From Spirochaetae bacterium HGW-Spirochaetae-7 (GTDB lineage: Bacteria > Spirochaetota > Spirochaetia > Treponematales > UBA12059), in NCBI GenBank assembly GCA_002839245.1, contig PGXR01000032.1:1-18595 (forward strand): DNA of 18,595 nucleotides, written 5' to 3'. Both the position numbers and the translations under genes were made by a program. The notes below the pieces were generated by a model. The model worked only from the letters and a program-made list of their open reading frames with translations. It was not told the DNA's origin and made no database searches. Each line of letters opens with the position of its first letter. Position 1 is the stretch's first letter. Of the stretch, positions 1 to 7,155 are shown in pieces.

Positions 1-13
1 CCGCCTCAAACCG

Positions 14-403
14 ATGACACAAACCATCATTCCCATCGCAGCGTTGCCTGCTTCCAGCCAGAGAAAGCGCCAGGCGCCCAAGGGACGCAGGGTGGACCCT
101 GTCGCGCTGTCCGAAGTTTGCGAATTGCTCGGGGACACATCACGCCAGCGCGATCTTCTGATCGAGCATCTGCACAAAATTCAGGATCGCTACGGGGCGC
201 TGTCGGCTGCGCATCTTGCTGCGCTGGCGCAGGAGATGAAGCTTGCGCAGACCGAGGTCTATGAGGTCGCCACGTTCTATCATCATTTCGACGTCGTCAA
301 GGAAGGCCAGGTCATCCCCGTCCGCCTCCTCGAAGTAGACAAGCTTGGACGGCTCAACCTGTCGTACATAGATGCCATAGACGACCCGGAGCAGAAGAAG
401 TAG
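14..403 (+). CDS. Chimeric ORF: FdsG N-terminus joined to PNPase C-terminus
   Basis: This 129-residue ORF combines two unrelated proteins. Residues ~16-98, including TSRQRDLLIEHLHKIQDRYG and TEVYEVATFYHHFDVVKEG, match what I know of the helical N-terminal part of FdsG, the thioredoxin-like gamma subunit of NAD-dependent formate dehydrogenase (NuoE-like), in Burkholderiales style. The [2Fe-2S] cysteines that should follow are absent; the ORF has no cysteine after residue 36. Residues ~93-129 (GQVIPVRLLEVDKLGRLNLS) instead match the last strands of the S1 RNA-binding domain of polynucleotide phosphorylase. The complete proteins would be about 160-180 and 700 residues, so neither function is intact. 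No Shine-Dalgarno site can be judged, because only 13 bases precede the ATG. Pnp next to an M16 peptidase is a familiar arrangement, so the right half belongs with the downstream genes and the left half looks foreign. A misassembly is more likely than a natural fusion. Confidence 0.75.
   Translation: MTQTIIPIAALPASSQRKRQAPKGRRVDPVALSEVCELLGDTSRQRDLLIEHLHKIQDRYGALSAAHLAALAQEMKLAQTEVYEVATFYHHFDVVKEGQVIPVRLLEVDKLGRLNLSYIDAIDDPEQKK
290..310 (+). other. Chimera junction between fdsG-like and pnp-like sequence
   Basis: Codons 290-310 encode DVVKEGQ. FdsG proteins commonly continue FYHHFDVVKEG, and PNPase S1 domains commonly read DVVKxGD/Q before the VKVIEID-like strand. The bases coding DVVKEG (290-307) therefore fit both parents. 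A shared run of about 18 bases is the kind of microhomology at which short-read assemblers or recombination can join unrelated sequences. The exact crossover inside this interval cannot be fixed from the sequence. Confidence 0.65.
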
Positions 404-434
404 ACTGCCAGTCAAGGCCAGTCCCTGGTTTCAC

Positions 435-469
435 GAAGAAGGCCGGCCGCAAGTCCGGCCTTCTTCTTT
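435..469 (+). terminator. Intrinsic terminator after pnp 3' end
   Basis: A perfect 12-base inverted repeat has its left arm GAAGAAGGCCGG at 435-446 and its right arm CCGGCCTTCTTC at 455-466, with an 8-base loop, followed by TTT. It begins 31 bases after the TAG of the preceding ORF and fits a rho-independent terminator for the pnp transcript. The downstream peptidase gene would then need its own promoter. I saw no convincing promoter in 470-525. Confidence 0.85.
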
Positions 470-531
470 GATGACGCATTTCGCGACACACCGCCAGAGA
501 GCGCGGACGATGCAGCGCTGCAAGGAACACT

Positions 532-1797
532 ATGCCCAACGACAGGATTCATCGCTACACGATAGCCCAGGGCGCCGAGCTGATGGTCGATCCGATGCCC
601 CAGTCATCGGGAGTCGCCGTGGGGCTATGGTTCCCGGTAGGCTCAGCCTACGAGCGGGAAGGTGAACGAGGCCTGTCTCATTTCGTCGAGCACATGGTGT
701 TCAAGGGAGCAGGTTCCCGCGACGCCGAGGAGCTGTCCCGCGCCATCGACAGGGTCGGCGGCTACCTTAACGCCTTCACAGAACGGGAAGCCGTTTGCCT
801 GCATTGCCTCATTCCATCTGAATTCGCGGAATTGGCCATCGAAGTCCTCCTGGACATGGCGTACAGGCCCCGTCTTGCGGCCAAGGAATTCGAGCGCGAG
901 AAGGATGTGATCGTCAACGAGATCATGGCTGCGGAGGACGATATAGAGGAAGCCGCGCAGGACGAATTCTTCGCCATCGCCTACCAGGGACATCCAGCGG
1001 CGAGGAAGATAGCCGGCAGGGTACTCGACATCCGCCTGGCGACTTTCGACGCCCTGCAAAGCTTCCACGACGAACGTTTCGTCCGCGGTCAAATCACCAT
1101 GAGCGTGGCTGGTGCGGTGGACCCCGACCGTATCGCCAGGCTTTTCGAAGCGGGCGTACCGCATCGGCCGACGGCCCGTCTTCCGGGATGGGAACCCGGT
1201 TACCTGCCATTCAACAGGACGAGGCGCATGGTCAAGGCTCCGGGCAGCCAGGTCTACGTCTTCACCGGGCTGCCGGTCGAAGTGGCGATACCGGATGACG
1301 ACTTCTGGCGGCTGTCGGCCGCCAGTTCGGCCTATGGGGAAAGCATGAGCTCGAGGCTGTTCATGCATTTGCGGGAGGAACGTGGCCTTTGCTATAGCAT
1401 ATCGAGCGCGTTCAGCCTTTCGCGGATGGCGGGCATATGGGGCGTATCATCGTCCACGACGCCATCGCAGCTGCCGCGTTTCGCCGAAGCCTATCTCGAG
1501 GAGGCGCGTTCCTTGTACGAGCGTGGCCTGACCGAGGTCGAAATATCCGAAGCCGTATCGAGGATACGTGGACTTCTAGAACTGGCGTCGGACGATCCCG
1601 AGTATCGCATGAAACGCATGGCCAGGCAGTTCATGTTCGACGGCAAGCTCGAGCCGATGGCCGTGACCATGGCGAGACTCGATCCCGGATCCGGCGCTGT
1701 GGATGCTGCGTACCATCCGCACCGGCGCGTCCTTGTTCGGGGCTACGGTATGCGAGCCATCCGATTCGTCGGAGGAGTAGCGGGGTGGAAGAACTGA
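532..1797 (+). CDS. M16 family zinc metallopeptidase (processing-peptidase-like)
   Basis: The predicted 421-residue protein carries the inverted zinc motif HxxEH of M16 peptidases: H50-F-V-E53-H54. The third zinc ligand Glu is at position 130 in EKDVIVNEI, 76 residues after H54, the family's normal spacing. The N-terminal half holds the catalytic domain. The C-terminal half (about 230-400) has the second M16 fold, including LREERGLCYSISS, which contributes to substrate binding. No signal peptide is seen, so a cytoplasmic role in degrading small peptides or processing is likely (inference). Length is normal for single-chain bacterial MPP/YmxG-like enzymes. The start ATG has AAGGA at 522-526, five bases upstream. 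The 3' end overlaps the dut start by 13 bases. An M16 gene after pnp and before dut is a familiar order. The physiological substrate is unknown. Confidence 0.93.
   Translation: MPNDRIHRYTIAQGAELMVDPMPQSSGVAVGLWFPVGSAYEREGERGLSHFVEHMVFKGAGSRDAEELSRAIDRVGGYLNAFTEREAVCLHCLIPSEFAELAIEVLLDMAYRPRLAAKEFEREKDVIVNEIMAAEDDIEEAAQDEFFAIAYQGHPAARKIAGRVLDIRLATFDALQSFHDERFVRGQITMSVAGAVDPDRIARLFEAGVPHRPTARLPGWEPGYLPFNRTRRMVKAPGSQVYVFTGLPVEVAIPDDDFWRLSAASSAYGESMSSRLFMHLREERGLCYSISSAFSLSRMAGIWGVSSSTTPSQLPRFAEAYLEEARSLYERGLTEVEISEAVSRIRGLLELASDDPEYRMKRMARQFMFDGKLEPMAVTMARLDPGSGAVDAAYHPHRRVLVRGYGMRAIRFVGGVAGWKN
1771..1776 (+). promoter_or_regulatory. Ribosome binding site of dut, inside the M16 gene
   Basis: GGAGGA lies eight bases upstream of GTG at 1785, within the last codons of the M16 peptidase gene. 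It fixes the dut start at this GTG rather than at earlier in-frame codons, because the predicted protein then begins directly before the conserved dUTPase core. Confidence 0.8.
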
Positions 1798-2225
1798 AGG
1801 TACGGGTCGAGCTGCTGGCCGGGGCATCCGCGCCGGCGTACCAGACAGAAGGTTCGGCCGGCGCCGACCTTTGCGCCAGGCTGGAAAAACCGGTCGCCCT
1901 GGCGCCGCACGGCCGAGCCATCATTCCGACCGGAATCAGGATAGAGCTGCCCGGGGGTTTCGAGGCCCAGGTACGGTCCCGCTCCGGCCTGGCGGCAAAA
2001 CACGGCATCGCTTGCCTCAATGCGCCCGGCACAATAGATTCTGACTATCGCGGGGAGATACTGGTGATTCTCGTGAACCATGGGGACGATCCGTACTTGG
2101 TCTCCGATGGCGACAGGATCGCCCAGCTCGTCATCGCACCGGTGACGAGGGCTGCCTTCAGCATGGCGGACGACTTGTCATCAAGCGATCGCGGATCCGG
2201 CGGCTTCGGGTCGACTGGCAGGTAG
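1785..2225 (+). CDS. dut: Deoxyuridine 5'-triphosphate nucleotidohydrolase (dUTPase)
   Basis: This 146-residue protein hydrolyses dUTP to dUMP and pyrophosphate, keeping uracil out of DNA and supplying dUMP for thymidylate synthesis. All five trimeric dUTPase motifs are present in order: SAGADLCA (24-31), RSRSGLAAKHG (64-74), GTIDSDYRGEI (82-92) with the catalytic Asp, DRIAQLVI (110-117), and the Gly-rich C-terminal arm RGSGGFGSTG (136-145) that closes over the substrate. Length is typical. The start is a GTG with a strong Shine-Dalgarno site at 1771-1776. The reading frame is open upstream to 1437, but that extension lies inside the peptidase gene in another frame and has no dUTPase similarity. 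The gene overlaps the M16 gene by 13 bases and ends 5 bases before lptF, suggesting translational coupling. Confidence 0.97.
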   Translation: MEELKVRVELLAGASAPAYQTEGSAGADLCARLEKPVALAPHGRAIIPTGIRIELPGGFEAQVRSRSGLAAKHGIACLNAPGTIDSDYRGEILVILVNHGDDPYLVSDGDRIAQLVIAPVTRAAFSMADDLSSSDRGSGGFGSTGR

Positions 2226-2230
2226 GGTAA

Positions 2231-3505
2231 ATGAAGCGACGCGTCCACGCTACGTTGTGGTGGTATATCGGCAAGGAATTCCTCCTGTCGTTCGTCGTCG
2301 CCTTTCTTTTCTTTTTCATTATATTCTTCCTGAACCAGCTCCTGCTCATGGCCGAGGACATCCTTTCCAGGAAGGCGCCGGTCGGAGACGTCGTGCGCCT
2401 GGTCATCTACGCCATGCCTGCCATCGTCGCCATGTCCTTCCCCTTCGGTTCGCTCGTCGGCGCGTTGATGGCCGCCGGCAGGCTCTCGAGCGAAAACGAG
2501 TTGCTCGTCATGCGCGCTTCGGGCGTCTCGAGGCCGGCCGTCATGGTGCCTTTCGTCGTCCTGGGTATAGCCTTCTCGCTCGTTTCGTTCGTGATGAACG
2601 ACTATTTCCTTCCGCTCGGTACCATCAACTATGGCAAGCTTTACCGCAAGATGATCACCAGTGCGCCGGCGCTCGAACTGAGGCCCTATTCGGTAAAGAG
2701 ATACAAGGATACCACCATCGTGACCGGCGCCATGGACAGCGGCAAGCTCTCGGACGTCGTCATTATTGATGCCACGAAAGACGGAAAGTCACGCATCATC
2801 AGCGCGGGTGCAGCAGCCCTGCTAGATACGGGCGGAGAGACCGGAGTGATAACGCTGGTGCTCGACGATGTGTTCGTGCAGGAGAGCGATCCCGGGAAAC
2901 CCAAGCGCTTCGAGTATTCAACTGCCGACAGGATGGAATACAACATCCTTCTTACCAGTTTCTCTGACTTCAGCGCCGGCATCAGCCCGAGGGAAATGAG
3001 CAGCGTCGACGTCTCAAAGGCAATACGCAAGAAGGAGGCCGCACTTGCCGGACGCCTGTTCGTCCGGGAGGAAGAACTCGACGTCAAGAGATCGGAACTG
3101 CTGGCCGAATATGCCTCGAGGTCACGAAGCATGGGCAGTCTCGATGGCGCCCTTTCAAAGCTGGTCCCCCTCATGAATTCGCACGCGGCGCTGGCGGTAA
3201 AATCGGTCAAAGACCGGTCCCTCGACATATACAGGCTCGAGTATTACAAGAAATTCTCAATACCGGCCGGGGCTCTTTGCTTTATTTTCCTTGCGTTTCC
3301 TCTTGGAGCGCGCGCGCGCAGGAGCGGCAAGACCGTGGGCTTCGGGCTCGGGCTGCTGGTCGCCGCGGCTTACTGGGGACTCCTCATCGGAGGCCAGACC
3401 CTCGGGCTCAGGGCTGGGCTTGATCCGTTGGTCGCGATGTGGGCGCCAAACGTTCTTGTCTTGCTGTCAGCGTTTCCTCTTTTGGTCCCAAGGTGGTCAG
3501 CATGA
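2231..3505 (+). CDS. lptF: LptF/LptG family (YjgP/YjgQ) permease, first copy
   Basis: This 424-residue protein has the topology of the YjgP/YjgQ family: three N-terminal membrane segments (about 16-38, 54-82, 103-127), a large soluble periplasmic beta domain (about 130-335), and three C-terminal segments (about 342-362, 368-388, 400-420). RLSSENELLVMRASG at ~84-98 is the conserved cytoplasmic loop after TM2. Family members pair with LptB2 and drive lipopolysaccharide from the inner membrane to the LptC/LptA bridge. Many spirochaetes do not make classical LPS, so the substrate here may be another glycolipid or lipid (inference). The periplasmic part includes a charged helical stretch (about 262-335) ahead of TM4. 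The start lies five bases after the dut stop with a weak site (AGGTAGGG) overlapping that stop, and the end overlaps the second copy in ATGA. Calling this copy LptF rather than LptG is by order only. Confidence 0.87.
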   Translation: MKRRVHATLWWYIGKEFLLSFVVAFLFFFIIFFLNQLLLMAEDILSRKAPVGDVVRLVIYAMPAIVAMSFPFGSLVGALMAAGRLSSENELLVMRASGVSRPAVMVPFVVLGIAFSLVSFVMNDYFLPLGTINYGKLYRKMITSAPALELRPYSVKRYKDTTIVTGAMDSGKLSDVVIIDATKDGKSRIISAGAAALLDTGGETGVITLVLDDVFVQESDPGKPKRFEYSTADRMEYNILLTSFSDFSAGISPREMSSVDVSKAIRKKEAALAGRLFVREEELDVKRSELLAEYASRSRSMGSLDGALSKLVPLMNSHAALAVKSVKDRSLDIYRLEYYKKFSIPAGALCFIFLAFPLGARARRSGKTVGFGLGLLVAAAYWGLLIGGQTLGLRAGLDPLVAMWAPNVLVLLSAFPLLVPRWSA

Positions 3506-4593
3506 AAGGCATCCGCCGGTCGCCGACGCTCGACTTTCACGTCGCTATGTCGTTCATTCCCATCTTCACCGTAGCCATGATGTTTTTCATGCTCCTCCTC
3601 GAGATGGCCGATCTTTTCATTAATATAGTCCAATACTTGCAGAACGACGTTCCGATAGCCAGCATAGCCAGGTCCATGTTCCTGTACCTGCCACGTTGCG
3701 CCAGTTGGTCGCTCCCGATGGCGACGCTGTTTTCCGTGTCGTACACGTTGGGCACGATGTACGCCGACAACGAGTTGATAGTCGTGTTCGGGTCGGGTAT
3801 CTCTCTTGTCTCCTTCGCCACTCCGCTTTTCGTGCTGGCGCTGGCGTTGTCCACAGGATTCTATGCCTTCGACGACCTCGTGGTCATCCCGACCATCGCC
3901 GCGAAGAAGGAGCTGACCAAGAGCATGCTCAGGACCGGCGAACCGACAGGGGCGGCGGACGTCACCATACTCGGCGAGGGCCGCAGGATCATCTGGGATA
4001 TCCATTATTTCGACAGGAAGAATTCAGTGATGACCGGCATCACCCTGGTTGAAAGGAACGACGAAGGCAGCTTCGTCTCCAGGCTGAACGCCCAATCCGC
4101 GACATGGACAGGCGCGCTGTGGCGCTTCTCCGGCGTCAGGCGTTTCTTCTGGAAAGGCGAGTACCTGGTCGACGAATCCTACGGTACCTGGGAGAATGAC
4201 GGATTCGACGAATCGCCCGAGTCGTTCAAGGGGGGAGGCAAGCCCATCGAGGAGATGAGCTTTGGCGATGCCTCCGCCCATATTGCCTTCCTCAGGCGGA
4301 CTGGCTTGCCAGCGGCGGCGCAGACGGCCGAAGTACTCAGGCGCTTCGCCTTTGCGTTGACTCCGCTCCTCGTCACGGCTCTGTCAGCCTCGTTGGTCGG
4401 TCGCTTCAAGAAGAACATCCTGCTCATGAGCCTGCTAGTAAGCCTCTTGTCGGCGACGCTGTATTACGTCACGCAGATGGTCTCGATGCTGCTCGCCAAG
4501 AACGAATCCATCTCTCCGGCAGCGGGCGCCTTTGCCCCGCTTGCCGTATTTTCCATCGTCATAATCGCGCTGTTCAAGGCGCGGCCGGCATGA
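3502..4593 (+). CDS. lptG: LptF/LptG family (YjgP/YjgQ) permease, second copy
   Basis: This is the 363-residue partner permease, with the same plan as its neighbour: membrane segments at about 16-42, 56-87 and 99-121, a periplasmic domain (about 125-275) and three C-terminal segments (about 281-300, 305-332, 338-358). GTMYADNELIVVFGSGIS (about 84-101) matches the conserved loop seen in the first copy. In known systems an LptF/LptG heterodimer sits on an LptB ATPase dimer; lptB, lptC and lptA are not in this window. I chose ATG 3502 because it overlaps the lptF stop as ATGA, has AAGGTGG at 3490-3496, and gives a family-like N-terminus. An upstream in-frame ATG at 3439 would add 21 residues coded inside lptF and is unlikely. 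Thirty-one bases separate its stop from tgt. Confidence 0.86.
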   Translation: MKGIRRSPTLDFHVAMSFIPIFTVAMMFFMLLLEMADLFINIVQYLQNDVPIASIARSMFLYLPRCASWSLPMATLFSVSYTLGTMYADNELIVVFGSGISLVSFATPLFVLALALSTGFYAFDDLVVIPTIAAKKELTKSMLRTGEPTGAADVTILGEGRRIIWDIHYFDRKNSVMTGITLVERNDEGSFVSRLNAQSATWTGALWRFSGVRRFFWKGEYLVDESYGTWENDGFDESPESFKGGGKPIEEMSFGDASAHIAFLRRTGLPAAAQTAEVLRRFAFALTPLLVTALSASLVGRFKKNILLMSLLVSLLSATLYYVTQMVSMLLAKNESISPAAGAFAPLAVFSIVIIALFKARPA

Positions 4594-4624
4594 CGCGACG
4601 CATATCAACGCTTGGAGGCGACTC

Positions 4625-5764
4625 ATGGCCGCACGGCCCATTTACACTACGCGGGCGTTAGACACGAAGAGCGCCGCCCGGACGGGAGTCGTCGAACTCC
4701 CGCATGGAAGGGTACGGACGCCTGTTTTCATGCCTGTCGGCACCAACGCCACGGTCAAGGCCGTCTCGAAGGATTCTCTCGCGGAGATAGGTTTCGAGAT
4801 AATCCTCGCCAACACCTATCACCTGTACCTGCGTCCTGGCCATGACCTGATACGGGAGGCGGGCGGGCTGCACGGCTTTACCGGATGGAAGGGAAATTTC
4901 CTGACGGACTCCGGCGGATTCCAGGTCTTCTCGCTGTCGAAGCTGCGCAAGATAACCGAGGAAGGCGTCAAGTTCCAGTCGCACATTGACGGCTCGAGCC
5001 ATTTCCTGTCGCCTGAACTGGTGGTCGACATACAGACTGCGTTCAGGAGCGACATCTTCATGCAGCTCGACGTATGCACGCCATGGGGCGCGGACGAGCG
5101 GGATTCCCTCAAGGCGCTGTCGCTGACCACTGCCTGGGCAGGGCGGTCCATGAAGCGCTGGGAGGAAACAAGGGGGGATTTCCAGGGCAAGCTCTTCGGC
5201 ATCGTCCAGGGAAATTTCTACAAGGAACTCCGTGCGAGGAGCGCCGCGGAAATTCTTTCGCTCGATACGCCCGGCGTGGCCATCGGCGGGCTATCGGTAG
5301 GGGAGCCATTCGAAGTCTACGCTGAAATGCTCGCGTACACCGCGGGCTTGTTGCCCGACGACAAGCCTCGCTACGTCATGGGCATAGGAACTCCGGAGTA
5401 TATCCTGGAAGCCGTCCAGAACGGCATAGACATGTTCGATTGCGTCTTCCCCACCCGCACGGCGCGCAACGGTCTTTTGTTTACGTCCTACGGACCGCTG
5501 TCCATCAAGCAGGCGAGATACACCAGGGACCTGGGACCCGCCGATCCGGAATGCACCTGCAAGGTCTGCCGGGAATATTCCCGCGCCTACCTGCGACACC
5601 TGTACAAGAATGACGAGATACTGTTTTCCATGCTTGCCAGCCATCATAACCTCGCGTTCCTCCATGAATTCGTTCGTCGCATCCGCTACACTATCGAAGA
5701 TGGGACCTTCATGGATTACAAACGCGAGTTTCTTGTAAAGTATCGATCGAAGCTGCAGGAATAG
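4625..5764 (+). CDS. tgt: Queuine tRNA-ribosyltransferase (tRNA-guanine transglycosylase)
   Basis: This 379-residue enzyme exchanges guanine 34 of tRNAs with GUN anticodons for preQ1 in queuosine synthesis. D95 in TDSGGFQVFSL is the general acid/base, and GIVQG (192-196) lines the base pocket. D272 in MFDCVFPTRTARNG is the covalent nucleophile. The structural zinc site CxCx2Cx25H is formed by C310, C312, C315 and H341. Length and all key residues fit the bacterial enzyme. The start is supported by GGAGG at 4614-4618, six bases upstream. It lies in the same transcription unit as lptG and the exported HEAT protein. Queuosine genes queA, queC-F and the yajC/secDF genes that often accompany tgt are not in the window, so its neighbourhood is not the usual queA-tgt-yajC one. 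Confidence 0.98.
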   Translation: MAARPIYTTRALDTKSAARTGVVELPHGRVRTPVFMPVGTNATVKAVSKDSLAEIGFEIILANTYHLYLRPGHDLIREAGGLHGFTGWKGNFLTDSGGFQVFSLSKLRKITEEGVKFQSHIDGSSHFLSPELVVDIQTAFRSDIFMQLDVCTPWGADERDSLKALSLTTAWAGRSMKRWEETRGDFQGKLFGIVQGNFYKELRARSAAEILSLDTPGVAIGGLSVGEPFEVYAEMLAYTAGLLPDDKPRYVMGIGTPEYILEAVQNGIDMFDCVFPTRTARNGLLFTSYGPLSIKQARYTRDLGPADPECTCKVCREYSRAYLRHLYKNDEILFSMLASHHNLAFLHEFVRRIRYTIEDGTFMDYKREFLVKYRSKLQE

Positions 5765-5802
5765 CATCCATGCGGCGGCGCGTGGAGGCGTCATACGGCA
5801 CC

Positions 5803-7134
5803 ATGAAAAGACTAATGATCCTTGCCCTATGCATGAGTTCGATATTCTTCCAGGTCCATGCCGAGGACGCCGCGCCGGGGCCGTCGACCGAGCGGCTTGA
5901 TACCATCCGCTACGGCATCGAGACCCAGGTGATGGAATTGCTGTCTACCCTGAAGTCGGAAAAGAACGACGAATTCCTGGCTGAAATCCTTTCGACTTTC
6001 GATGGGACGACGAGTCCCAAGCTGCGTTCGTCCATTCTGGATTATCTCGGCGCACTCGAACGCAACGTCGCGGAAGCCCGCGCGGCGGATATAATCGCGA
6101 GGAGGGACCAGGAGTCAGACACCCTCGTCGGCGCGGCTTTTACGTACCTGGTGGGGCTGCGCTCCGGCGCGGCGCTTGAAGACGCCAAGACCATTCTGAA
6201 GGACGACGAAAAGAAGTACGTCCTGGCCGCGGTCAAGACTTTGGGCGCGGGAGGTTCTGCCGACGATGCCGAAGCCCTGAGGCAGAAATACGAGTCGGAA
6301 GGCGTGGACCAACCGACGAAGGAGGCCATAGTTTTGGCGCTCGGCCGGATGAAATCCGCCTCGTCCTACGAATTGCTGGCTTCCGTCGCTTCATCTGACG
6401 AATCCGGCAAGGCGCTCAGGATGTACGCGTGCACCGCGCTTGGAGACCTTGGCGATGAAAGGGCGGTACCGGTGTTGACGGCCGCTTCGATCGCGGCGGA
6501 CCCGAACGTACGCGCGTCCGCGATAGCGGCGTTGGGGAAATTCACTGGAAAGGCCGCGCTCGCCGCAATCAGGGAAGGGCTTCGCGACCCGCATGTACTG
6601 CCGAGGATCGCCGCGGCCAAGGCATCGGGCGACCTCGCTGACTCAGATGCCGTACCGTTCCTGGAGTACAAGGCATCACACGACCCGGAGCGCGCTGTAA
6701 GGGAAGCGGCTCTTGCCGCGCTTTCCTCCATTGGCGGCGGCATGGTTGACGACTTCCTGTACGACTATTTCTCCGACGTTAAAATGGCGATTGCCTACCG
6801 ATCTTCCGCGTTCGGTGCCGTCGTCGCCAAGGGCGGAGCCGCACCGCGCGCCAAGGCGCTCGCCGCCTTCGCCATCGCCCAGGCCGAGAAGGACAGGACG
6901 CTGTTCACCGCCTTTGCCAAGGCAGCCATGGCGGTCGACAGTCCGAGCGCCATGCCCTTCGCGGAAGCTCTCCTTGGAGACAGGGATTTCTCCATGAGGC
7001 TAGGCGGAATAGCGTGGGTAGACAGGAACAAGGCCAGGGAGCTCGCGGCAGTCATACGGTCCCTGTCGGAGAACGACCCCAGCGATGCGGTTAAAAGAAG
7101 AGCCGCCCAGGCGATGGGGCGGCTCGGTTCATAG
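5803..7134 (+). CDS. Exported HEAT/PBS-lyase-repeat protein
   Basis: This 443-residue protein has a signal peptide (MKRLMILALCMSSIFFQVHA, cleavage near residue 20) followed almost entirely by short alpha-helical repeats of HEAT/PBS-lyase type. Recognisable repeat starts include DPNVRASAIAALGKF (233-247), DPHVLPRIAAAKASG (262-276), DPERAVREAALAALS (295-309) and DPSDAVKRRAAQAMG (425-439). Such repeats form curved solenoids for protein binding; no catalytic residues are seen. It probably acts in the periplasm as a scaffold, but its partner is unknown. The start is uncertain. ATG 5803 begins a clean signal peptide and has GGAGG 14 bases upstream. ATG 5770, five bases after the tgt stop and with AGGA nine bases upstream, would add MRRRVEASYGT. 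It is the last gene of the plus-strand operon and ends 21 bases from a convergent gene. Confidence 0.83.
   Translation: MKRLMILALCMSSIFFQVHAEDAAPGPSTERLDTIRYGIETQVMELLSTLKSEKNDEFLAEILSTFDGTTSPKLRSSILDYLGALERNVAEARAADIIARRDQESDTLVGAAFTYLVGLRSGAALEDAKTILKDDEKKYVLAAVKTLGAGGSADDAEALRQKYESEGVDQPTKEAIVLALGRMKSASSYELLASVASSDESGKALRMYACTALGDLGDERAVPVLTAASIAADPNVRASAIAALGKFTGKAALAAIREGLRDPHVLPRIAAAKASGDLADSDAVPFLEYKASHDPERAVREAALAALSSIGGGMVDDFLYDYFSDVKMAIAYRSSAFGAVVAKGGAAPRAKALAAFAIAQAEKDRTLFTAFAKAAMAVDSPSAMPFAEALLGDRDFSMRLGGIAWVDRNKARELAAVIRSLSENDPSDAVKRRAAQAMGRLGS
7090..7125 (-). terminator. Minus-strand terminator inside the HEAT gene's 3' end
   Basis: A 9-base inverted repeat (GAGCCGCCC at 7100-7108 and GGGCGGCTC at 7117-7125, 8-base loop) is followed on the minus strand by CTTCTTTTAAC. 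The U-rich side faces the vWA transcript, whose stop lies 30 bases before it. On the plus strand the hairpin is followed by GGTTCATAG, a poor U tract, so it likely ends the minus-strand operon. It lies wholly within the coding end of the convergent HEAT gene. Confidence 0.6.
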
Positions 7135-7155
7135 CAAAAGCAGGCGCGGCGACGC

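Noticed and set aside
14..403. A genuine bifunctional FdsG-S1 RNA-binding protein
   Set aside because: The FdsG part lacks all Fe-S ligands and the S1 part is only the final strands of the domain, so neither unit could fold or work. A chimera is a better explanation.
470..531. Promoter for the M16-dut-lptFG-tgt operon
   Set aside because: A promoter is expected after the strong terminator at 435-469, but I found no -35/-10 pair with acceptable spacing, so none is annotated.
643..1368. 241-codon minus-strand ORF opposite the M16 gene
   Set aside because: The plus strand carries the complete HxxEH...E peptidase; the antisense frame has no recognisable domain.
1437..1784. In-frame upstream extension of dut giving a 262-residue protein
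   Set aside because: It overlaps the well-supported M16 gene in another frame, shows no dUTPase similarity, and a strong ribosome binding site marks GTG 1785 as the start.
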